The translations under genes were made by a program, and so were the position numbers. From JBPOFM01 sp051252455 (GTDB lineage: Bacteria; Bacteroidota; Bacteroidia; Flavobacteriales; Flavobacteriaceae), in assembly GCA_051252455.1 (NCBI GenBank), contig JBPOFM010000006.1:1-64000 (forward strand): 64,000 bases of DNA. Reading direction: 5' to 3'. The notes beneath the pieces are model-generated. The model had not been told where the DNA came from, made no database searches, and worked only from the letters and a program-made list of their open reading frames with translations. Each line of letters starts with the position of its first letter. Positions within the stretch are counted from its first letter, which is position 1. Positions 53,914 through 61,291 of this stretch are shown piece by piece.

Positions 53914-56900
53914 ATGGATAACATCATTGAACATCCTAATTTTCAGGAAGCTTTAAGAGAGATTGCCCTTGCGCAAGATACAGATTTTGAGGTTGTTCAA
54001 AAACAAGGTGCCAGTTATATCAAGGAGTTGCATGCGCAACGCCACCCCATGGCAAAATTGTTGTCCATCAAAGGATTCGATTACCTTATTTCCCGAGCTT
54101 ATAGCGACAACATTGATGTCGATGCGAAAGGGATTAAAAAACTGATGAAGTTGATGCGTCAGAATTCCGTCGCTTTCATCATGACGCATAAAACCTATTT
54201 GGATACCTTGGTGTTACTTTCCACATTGGCGCGTTATGGAATGCCAGTTCCATATTCGTTTGGTGGAAGCAATCTGGCATTTCCTGGTTTGAAACAAATT
54301 GGAAAAAACGTAGGTCTGATTTTTATTCGTCGAAGTTTTAAGGACAATCTCATTTATAAAGCCGCACTTCGTCATTATATTTCTACAATTATAGATAAAG
54401 GCGAACATCTGACTTGGAACATCGAAGGAACCCGTTCTCGAACAGGAAAAATCATCTATCCACAAATGGGTATTCTCAAATATATCATGGAAGGTGACCA
54501 GCAAAGTACACGGAATATCAAATATGTGCCAGTGTCCATTGTATACGACTTGATTCCTGATGTGAAGGAGATGACCGAACAAGGAAAAGGCAGCGCAAAA
54601 AAATCAGAAAATGTAATGGAGGCGGTCAATTATATCCGCAAACTAGGTAATGATTACGGTCGTGCAGCGATTCGATTCGGCGACCCTGTGGATATTGGTG
54701 AACATCAAAATGCCATCATCCCAGAAATGGAAGAAGATAGTTATGCCGATAAAAACACTTTGCCACGTTTTGCCTTTGAACTGATTCATAAACAAAATTC
54801 CATTACCCCAGTTACCACAGTTTCTTTGGTCTGTAACGTTCTTTTGAACGATTTTGCATTGACCAAAAAAGAAATCGAATTTAAAGTTGGAAACTTGATG
54901 TCGTATATCGGACGTAAACAAAGAGACGTCCTAATTGATAGAGGGAATAAAATAGGTGTTTCTATACAGAAAGCCTTGAATTTGTTACAAGGCGCCGGAA
55001 TTGTCCAGAAAAGTAGGGCAGGGCAGCGTGCGCAATTTAGTTTGTCAGCTTCCGAATATTTGCCTGCCAGTTATTATGCGAATATGGCTTCAGGACACTT
55101 ATATCATGCCGCTTTCGTCGAAATGGCTTTGGTGAAAATCAAGGATGATGTACCTGAAAATAGAATTGTCAATTTTTGGGAGGAAATCATGCGTTTACGC
55201 AATTTGTTCAAATTCGAATTTTTCTATACCAATAAACCGCAGTTCAGTTCCGAAATTGAAGTCGAATTAAACCGATTCGATAAAAATTGGAGAGAGATTT
55301 TGGCCAATCCAGAAGGCGACATTACTTCACTTCTGAAAAAGCAGAGTCTATTTGTATCGCGTGCTATTTTATTGTCCTATTTGGAAGCTGATAAAGTAGT
55401 GTGCCACACACTGAATGCATGGGAACCAGATGATGATTTTTCGGAAGATGAATTCATCGAATTATGCATGTTTAAAGGAAAAGAATTGCATTGGCAAACT
55501 AAAATCACACGTTTGGACAGTGTGTCGAAACCGTTTTTGATGAATGCCTTACGCTTTGCGAACAATGCACAGTTGACACCAATTGATAGAGAATTGAATT
55601 ATCCTGCCTTAGATGCATGGATGGAACAATTGGATGATTTGTCTGAACGTTTGGCATTCTTGAAGCAAATTGAAGTTGCACCAAGTCTAAAACTATTGGA
55701 AGACATCGATTCAACCAAAGAATTGGTTCCAGAGTCAACCTATGGCATCACACCAAAAGAAGTTAGAAAACAGGAGGAAGGACCACACATAACTGCATTT
55801 TTTGATATGGATAGAACGCTGATAAATGATTTTTCAGCGAAAAAATTCATGACTACGAGATTGTTCAGCGGCAAAACGACCGTTAAAGAATATTTGACCC
55901 AATTTGCAACGGCATTTGTGTTTTCTTCAGGGAATCGAGATTTTGAAATCTTGACCAAAATTGCTTCTTTGGGTGTTAAAGGAATTAAAGAATCAGCATT
56001 TAAAGAACTTGGTCAATTGGTCTATGACGATTATTTAGCAGATACCATTTATCCAGAATCTCGCGAATTGATTGCTGCACATTTGGCAAAAGGACATCGA
56101 ATCGTAATTATTTCGGCAGCAACCTCCTATCAAATAGAACCTATTGCCAAAGAATTGGGAATAGACAAGATATATAGCACCCGAATGGAGTTACGTAATG
56201 GAAAATTCACGGGTCGAGTTTCAGAAATGTGCTGGGGTGAAGGCAAAGCAAGGGCAGCTAGAACCTTCGCGAAGGAAAATGATGTGGACTTGTCAAAAAG
56301 CTATTTCTATACCGATAGTATCGAAGATTATCCATTGTTAAAAATTGTTGGCAATCCAGTGGCGACGAATCCAGACAGCAGTTTGTCCCAAGTAGCATTT
56401 GAAAATAATTGGCCTATTTTACGGTTTGAAGAAGCAGAAAGAAAACCAGTCGTAAACGGTTTCAGAACAGGAATGGCAGTAGCAAGTATTTATCCTTCAG
56501 CCGTAAAAGGACTGTTGAAAGGTGCCATCACAATGTCCCGGCAGCAAGCGGCAAATACGACATTTGCGAGCATTGGCGATTTGGGAACCAGATTTGCTGG
56601 ATTGGAAATAGCGGTTAAAGGGCAACATAATTTGGAAGAAATCAGACCAGCCGTATTTTGCTTCAACCATCAAAGTGCAGCGGACTTTTTTATCCTTTTG
56701 AAATTAATACGAAATGATGTGACCGGAGTCGCTAAAAAAGAACTAAAAAGTACACCATTTGGTCCTATTTTTACAGCTTTGGGAGCCATCTATGTTGACC
56801 GAGCTAATAAAGATAAAGCGATTGATGCCCTAAAGCCAGCCGTAGAAGCACTAAAAAGTGGAATTTCAGTAGCCATCGCTCCAGAAGGAACGCGAAGTGG

Positions 56901-57147
56901 GAGCAAAACTTTGGGTCCATTTAAAAAAGGTGCATTTCACATGGCAATGCAAGCAGGTGTTCCAATCATTCCAATAGTAATAAAAAATGCGTACATGGCG
57001 ATGCCAAAAGGCTCTAATATGTTCCGTCCAACACATATTGAGGTCGTAGTGTTAGACCCTGTGGACACGGCCTTATGGAAACGAAAAGATATTGACATAC
57101 ATATTGAAAACGTTAGGAATCTGTTCCTCAACGAACTTGAAAATTAA
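53914..57147 (+). CDS. Trifunctional PlsB-like / HAD-IB / PlsC-like acyltransferase fusion
   Basis: 1077 residues, apparently three enzymes in one chain. Residues 60-270 form a glycerol-3-phosphate acyltransferase (HX4D in THKTYLD, His92/Asp97; FIRRSFKD; NIEGTRSRTGK). After a PlsB-like C-terminal region (300-600), a HAD-IB phosphatase follows (TAFFDMDRTLINDF at 628-640, Asp631; VIISAATSYQIEPIA; YTDSIEDYPLL). Residues 900-1060 are a 1-acylglycerol-3-phosphate acyltransferase (FNHQSAADFF, His919/Asp924; IAPEGTRSGSKTLGPFKKGA). It could make phosphatidate from glycerol-3-phosphate and possibly dephosphorylate it. gpsA follows 10 bp later. Confidence 0.9.
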   Translation: MDNIIEHPNFQEALREIALAQDTDFEVVQKQGASYIKELHAQRHPMAKLLSIKGFDYLISRAYSDNIDVDAKGIKKLMKLMRQNSVAFIMTHKTYLDTLVLLSTLARYGMPVPYSFGGSNLAFPGLKQIGKNVGLIFIRRSFKDNLIYKAALRHYISTIIDKGEHLTWNIEGTRSRTGKIIYPQMGILKYIMEGDQQSTRNIKYVPVSIVYDLIPDVKEMTEQGKGSAKKSENVMEAVNYIRKLGNDYGRAAIRFGDPVDIGEHQNAIIPEMEEDSYADKNTLPRFAFELIHKQNSITPVTTVSLVCNVLLNDFALTKKEIEFKVGNLMSYIGRKQRDVLIDRGNKIGVSIQKALNLLQGAGIVQKSRAGQRAQFSLSASEYLPASYYANMASGHLYHAAFVEMALVKIKDDVPENRIVNFWEEIMRLRNLFKFEFFYTNKPQFSSEIEVELNRFDKNWREILANPEGDITSLLKKQSLFVSRAILLSYLEADKVVCHTLNAWEPDDDFSEDEFIELCMFKGKELHWQTKITRLDSVSKPFLMNALRFANNAQLTPIDRELNYPALDAWMEQLDDLSERLAFLKQIEVAPSLKLLEDIDSTKELVPESTYGITPKEVRKQEEGPHITAFFDMDRTLINDFSAKKFMTTRLFSGKTTVKEYLTQFATAFVFSSGNRDFEILTKIASLGVKGIKESAFKELGQLVYDDYLADTIYPESRELIAAHLAKGHRIVIISAATSYQIEPIAKELGIDKIYSTRMELRNGKFTGRVSEMCWGEGKARAARTFAKENDVDLSKSYFYTDSIEDYPLLKIVGNPVATNPDSSLSQVAFENNWPILRFEEAERKPVVNGFRTGMAVASIYPSAVKGLLKGAITMSRQQAANTTFASIGDLGTRFAGLEIAVKGQHNLEEIRPAVFCFNHQSAADFFILLKLIRNDVTGVAKKELKSTPFGPIFTALGAIYVDRANKDKAIDALKPAVEALKSGISVAIAPEGTRSGSKTLGPFKKGAFHMAMQAGVPIIPIVIKNAYMAMPKGSNMFRPTHIEVVVLDPVDTALWKRKDIDIHIENVRNLFLNELEN

Positions 57148-57157
57148 TACTGATTAT

Positions 57158-58159
57158 ATGAAATTGAACGTCGGACTTTTAGGTGGAGGCTCATGGGGAA
57201 CAACCGTGGCTTCATTGACTGCCAAAAACAGCAATACGATTCTCTGGGCACGGAATGAAGATACTGTGAGAGAAATCAATGAGAATCATACAAATACCAA
57301 ATATTTACCAGGTGCGAAACTTCACAAAGCGTTGAGGGCATCCACTTCATTGGAAGAAACCGTTGGCGATGCAGATGTCATCGTGATGGGTGTTCCGAGT
57401 CAACATTTTAGACAGGTGTTGAGAGAAGCCAAGCCGTTTATAAGACCTTGGATACCAATAGTGAGTTTAGCAAAAGGATTGGAATTGGGCACAAAAATGC
57501 GTATGACTCAAATCATTGCCGAAGAATTGCCAGGACATCCTGCGGGGGTTTTGACTGGGCCCAATCTAGCAAAGGAAATCCATTCAGGACAAGCCGCAGC
57601 AGCAGTGATTGCAATGGTTGATGACGTGATTGCAAAAAAATTGCAAGATGTGTTCAGCACAGGATTGTTTAGAGTCTATACCAATGATGACGTCATCGGT
57701 TGCGAACTTGGAGGCGCTTTAAAAAACATCATGGCCATCGCTACAGGAATGGGAGATGGCGCAAATGCAGGAGATAATACCAGAGCTGCACTTATTACAC
57801 GTGGTCTTTCCGAATTAACACGTTTGGGAACAGCCATGGGAGGAAAGCGTCGCACGTTTGCAGGACTTGCAGGCATGGGCGATTTGGTAGCCACATGTTC
57901 AAGTGATAAAAGTAGAAACCATCACGTAGGCTTCCAATTGGGTCAAGGTCAAAGTCTAAAACAAATCATTGAAGACATGTCTGAAGTTGCCGAAGGTGTT
58001 AAAACCGCAAAAGTGGTGATGGAACTTGCAAGAGATTATAATGTGGATATGCCCATTTCGAGAGAAGTTTACAAAGTTCTGTATGAAGGAAACACTGTTT
58101 ATGATGCTTTCAGAGGACTCATCCAATTGGAAAGTGGGTCGGAAAAGGAGCCGGGATAG
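57158..58159 (+). CDS. gpsA: NAD(P)H-dependent glycerol-3-phosphate dehydrogenase
   Basis: Makes sn-glycerol-3-phosphate from dihydroxyacetone phosphate in the cytosol. From ATG 57158 the 333 residues start LNVGLLGGGSWGTTVASLTA (Rossmann GxGxxG) and include MGVPSQHFRQVL, SLAKGLELGTKMRM, GPNLAKEIHSGQAAAAVIA and the catalytic Lys region GCELGGALKNIMAIATGMGD. It lies 10 bp behind the acyltransferase fusion and would supply its substrate directly. Last gene of the plus-strand lipid run; no terminator is evident. Confidence 0.95.
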   Translation: MKLNVGLLGGGSWGTTVASLTAKNSNTILWARNEDTVREINENHTNTKYLPGAKLHKALRASTSLEETVGDADVIVMGVPSQHFRQVLREAKPFIRPWIPIVSLAKGLELGTKMRMTQIIAEELPGHPAGVLTGPNLAKEIHSGQAAAAVIAMVDDVIAKKLQDVFSTGLFRVYTNDDVIGCELGGALKNIMAIATGMGDGANAGDNTRAALITRGLSELTRLGTAMGGKRRTFAGLAGMGDLVATCSSDKSRNHHVGFQLGQGQSLKQIIEDMSEVAEGVKTAKVVMELARDYNVDMPISREVYKVLYEGNTVYDAFRGLIQLESGSEKEPG

Positions 58160-58197
58160 TGAATGAAAATTCAGTAATTAATTATAGTCATCATTAC

Positions 58198-58926
58198 TTA
58201 ATCATTTTCAAATTTAGATTTGTTTAATTGTTTCCAATTTTCAAAATCTTGTTTCAATGTTTCGTCAGTAAGAGGATAGAGTCCGATAATTGATAAACCT
58301 TCATTAACTTTTTCCAAAACATAAGTTTCAAACAATGTCATCTCAATACATTCATTAGCGACAGTCTCTACAATATGTTGTGGAATGACCATAACACCAT
58401 CGTCATCGCCAACTAACACATCACCGGGAAAGACAGCTGCATCCCCACATGCAATAGGAACATTGATATCAATTGCTTGATGTAAGGTTAAATTTGTTGG
58501 TGCGGAAGGTCTCTGATGATACGCATGAAAATTTAAGTTTGCAATTTCCGCACTATCACGAAAACCGCCATCTGTAACAATTCCAGATGCACCTTTAACC
58601 ATCAATCGTGTAATTAAAATGGAGCCTGCTGACGCTGCTCTGGCATCTTTCCGACTGTCAATAACTAATATTGAGCCCTTCGGACATTGTTCGACCGCAA
58701 GTCGTTGGGGATGCGTTCGATCTTGAAAGATAGTAATGGGATTCAAATCTTCTCTTGCCGGAATATATCGCAAAGTAAATGCCGCTCCAACCATATTAGC
58801 TCGCCCATTTTTCAAGGGAACTACATTTTGGATAAATTGATTTCTCAATCCTTTCTTAAATAAACACGTCGCCAGGGTTGCAGTGCTGACCGTCATTAAC
58901 TTATTTTTCAATGCTTCAGTTAACAT
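58198..58926 (-). CDS. RraA / HMG-aldolase family protein
   Basis: 242 residues. Family blocks: MLTEALKNKLMTVSTATLAT, GSILVIDSRKDARAASAGSI, IVTDGGFRDSAEIANLNFHA (the Arg-Asp pair of HMG/CHA aldolases) and FPGDVLVGDDDGVMVIPQHI. Unlike E. coli RraA it keeps the catalytic Arg/Asp, so a pyruvate-type aldolase or decarboxylase is likelier than RNase E inhibition. It is divergent from the alginate lyase genes and shares the operator region with them. Confidence 0.87.
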   Translation of the reverse strand: MLTEALKNKLMTVSTATLATCLFKKGLRNQFIQNVVPLKNGRANMVGAAFTLRYIPAREDLNPITIFQDRTHPQRLAVEQCPKGSILVIDSRKDARAASAGSILITRLMVKGASGIVTDGGFRDSAEIANLNFHAYHQRPSAPTNLTLHQAIDINVPIACGDAAVFPGDVLVGDDDGVMVIPQHIVETVANECIEMTLFETYVLEKVNEGLSIIGLYPLTDETLKQDFENWKQLNKSKFEND

Positions 58927-58970
58927 ATTGATCTATTTTGTGTTAAAATAATAAATTTTTGCTATAAATA

Positions 58971-59001
58971 TTTGTTTGTATTGCAAATATACATATATTT
59001 G
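58971..59001 (+). promoter_or_regulatory. Promoter of the PL7 alginate lyase gene
   Basis: TTTG (58971-58974), exactly 19 bp, TATATTTG (58994-59001): a perfect Bacteroidota promoter. A second TATATTTG on the minus strand (58991-58984) serves the divergent RraA gene. Confidence 0.75.
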
Positions 59002-59023
59002 GTAAACCAATCTGGTAAACCAA
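58999..59023. promoter_or_regulatory. Tandem palindromic operator
   Basis: TTGGTAAACCAA (58999-59010) and CTGGTAAACCAA (59012-59023) are two palindromes TGGT-AA-ACCA, 13 bp apart. They overlap the end of the -7 element and the expected transcription start of the PL7 gene, and the -33 region of the RraA gene. FadR-type GntR regulators bind similar sites; the regulator is not in the window. Confidence 0.65.
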
Positions 59024-59044
59024 TTTGATTTTAAAGGAATTTAG

Positions 59045-59965
59045 ATGCAAACTAGAACCTGTTTAAAGCCCATTTACTACATCGTTTTCGTGATGTGCCT
59101 CATTGCATGTAGTAGTTCAAATGATATTATAGAAGATCAGCTTATTGAAGAAGAGGAGGAGGAAACGCCACTACCCATCACCGCTAATTACGCAAATATT
59201 GATTTTTCAAATTGGAAAGTGACCCTTCCGGTAGATATGAATAATAATGGCGGCCCAGACGAGTATCAACCTGCTCAATTGATTAACAATGGTTATAGAA
59301 CTTTGAATGAAGTGAGGCCTTTCATGTATGATGACTCTTTAGATGCGTCCATCATTTTTTACACGTATCCGGATATTTCAACCACGAATAGTTCATATTC
59401 TAGAACAGAATTGAGAGAATTGATTAATCCAAGTAATTCCAGAGAAAACTGGACTCTTTTGGAAGGTGGTGAAATGAGCGGAAAACTCAAAGTTCAATCC
59501 ATTTCAGAAAACAGTCAAAGCAGTAGTACTTATCACAATGTCATCGTGATGCAAATCCATGGTATCATTTCAATAGAAGATATGGCTATTCATGGATTCT
59601 CATCAAATAATGGTCCGCCATTATTAAAAATGTATTGGAAGGATGGCTATCTATGGGCTCACAAAAAATCACTTGTGAATGAAGATACGGAAGGTGATGC
59701 TCTCTTGGATGTGTCATCAAGTACTTGGATCGATATCAAACACAATTTTGGATACGTGGGTTTTGAGCCATTTGACTTTAAAATCAAAGCGTCTGATGGG
59801 AAATTGGAATTACAATTGAATGACGAAACACCTTTTGTTTATGAGGATATTAGTTTAGCAAAATGGCCTTTTGAAAATTATTTCAAAGCAGGGAATTATT
59901 TGGTTTCGACAGATGACGATGCTTTTGCTTATATAAAATATTACAACCTTACCGTAACACATTAA
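59045..59965 (+). CDS. Alginate lyase, polysaccharide lyase family 7, lipoprotein
   Basis: 306 residues. A lipoprotein signal (VFVMCLIACSS, Cys22) and an acidic linker precede the PL7 jelly roll. All three catalytic motifs are visible: SRTELREL (120-125), VMQIH (Gln170, His172) and YFKAGNY (279-285, catalytic Tyr). QIH rather than QVH suggests some preference for polyguluronate or mixed alginate, by comparison with characterised enzymes. The lipid anchor and no T9SS tail place it on the outer membrane surface or in the periplasm. First gene of the alginate operon. Confidence 0.93.
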   Translation: MQTRTCLKPIYYIVFVMCLIACSSSNDIIEDQLIEEEEEETPLPITANYANIDFSNWKVTLPVDMNNNGGPDEYQPAQLINNGYRTLNEVRPFMYDDSLDASIIFYTYPDISTTNSSYSRTELRELINPSNSRENWTLLEGGEMSGKLKVQSISENSQSSSTYHNVIVMQIHGIISIEDMAIHGFSSNNGPPLLKMYWKDGYLWAHKKSLVNEDTEGDALLDVSSSTWIDIKHNFGYVGFEPFDFKIKASDGKLELQLNDETPFVYEDISLAKWPFENYFKAGNYLVSTDDDAFAYIKYYNLTVTH

Positions 59966-59986
59966 TTAACTATTAAAATCAATATT

Positions 59987-61213
59987 ATGAAAACAAAATT
60001 ACTATTTACAAAACAAAATTCTACCAAGCTTTTCGGCCTATTGCTGTGCTGTTTGTGTTTTAACTACGGATTTGGCCAACAAGTTATTGGGCAATTTCCA
60101 GAAATTGATGGAGGCTATGAAGCGCAACCTACAGGTACTATGACCAATGCAGGTAGTGCAGAAGCAGATGTTCCTCAAACATCATGGACAGTTTCGTCTT
60201 CCTCTAGAGCTGTTGTTAGGGAAATTAATGATGATGCTTCATTGGCAAGATCAGGGACGTTTTCCTCTTCGTTACAATTATTGGCTTCTGCAGGTGATAA
60301 TTTAAGACTTCAAAGTATCTCATCCACATCTCCTGCGTTTCAAACTGCAACAGAATATACAATACAGTTTTTTTACAAAGCGGATGTCAATCCTGGTGAC
60401 GATCTAGATCCGGGAATTTATTTGAACAATACTTCAAGTGGAAACACAACAAATAAAACGGATGCATCCACTTTTGCTGCTGGTGTTTATACAAAAGCAT
60501 ATGGGACCGTAACAACTGGTGATAACTTCAATGCCTCAAACTGGGCGGTAGTAAGAATAGCCGGAAGTAACGAAACGTTATTGGCGTTTGATGATTTTGT
60601 GGTTTATACTGGCGCTTATGACGATACGGTTCCGAACGATGCGACCGATGGCACCTATGCCAATAATGCTGGAACTGCAACTGTAGGTTGGACAGCTCCA
60701 GGCGATGGTGTAGATGGTGGTGGTTATGTAGTAGTTCGCTACACTTCAGCTCCTAACGCTGATAATGATCCAAATCAAAATGGTATTTATACTGTAGGTA
60801 ACACAACAACGAATGGAACTGGTGGTCTTACAGGAACCGTTGCCTATATTGGTACGGCTACTACATTTGATGAGCCTTATGTTGCAGGAACTTTTTATAA
60901 AGTTTATGCAGTTGATAAAGCATTTAATTATTCAGATGAATTAGTCATCTCTGATGCTAATTTAGGTGTGTCTGAAAATCAATTAAGTGGCTTGAAATTG
61001 TATCCAAACCCGGCAAATGATTTTATTTCTATTGAATCCAATAATGCATTAATTACCTCTGTTGAAATTTTTAATATTTTAGGTAAAAGCGTATATTCAC
61101 AAAACGGCTTAACTGATAATACACTTGATATTTCAGCATTATCAAATGGTATGTACCTTTTGAAAATCACTTCTGATAAAGGAAGTATCACAAAGAAAAT
61201 TATTAAAGATTAA
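59987..61213 (+). CDS. T9SS-secreted probable carbohydrate-binding protein
   Basis: 408 residues. A signal peptide (LFGLLLCCLCFNYGFGQ) is followed by a beta-sandwich region (EYTIQFFYKADVNPGDDLDP, NWAVVRIAGSNETLLAFDDF), a fibronectin-III-like segment (TATVGWTAPGDGVDGGGYVV) and a T9SS type A sorting domain (LSGLKLYPNPANDFISIESN to ITKKIIKD). No lyase motif is present. Lying 21 bp behind one alginate lyase and before another, it probably binds alginate at the cell surface. The carbohydrate-binding role is inference. Confidence 0.75.
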   Translation: MKTKLLFTKQNSTKLFGLLLCCLCFNYGFGQQVIGQFPEIDGGYEAQPTGTMTNAGSAEADVPQTSWTVSSSSRAVVREINDDASLARSGTFSSSLQLLASAGDNLRLQSISSTSPAFQTATEYTIQFFYKADVNPGDDLDPGIYLNNTSSGNTTNKTDASTFAAGVYTKAYGTVTTGDNFNASNWAVVRIAGSNETLLAFDDFVVYTGAYDDTVPNDATDGTYANNAGTATVGWTAPGDGVDGGGYVVVRYTSAPNADNDPNQNGIYTVGNTTTNGTGGLTGTVAYIGTATTFDEPYVAGTFYKVYAVDKAFNYSDELVISDANLGVSENQLSGLKLYPNPANDFISIESNNALITSVEIFNILGKSVYSQNGLTDNTLDISALSNGMYLLKITSDKGSITKKIIKD

Positions 61214-61230
61214 TAGCACTTTAATTTTTC

Positions 61231-61263
61231 AAGGAAGCCTTTAATTTTAAGGGCTTTCTTGTT
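61231..61263 (+). terminator. Weak hairpin between the T9SS and PL6 genes
   Basis: AAGGAAGCC pairs with GGCTTTCTT (one G-T wobble) around a 12-nt loop, with only a short T-rich tail. It may reduce read-through into the PL6 gene. Confidence 0.4.
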
Positions 61264-61291
61264 TGATAACAACACGAATAAAATCAATCTC

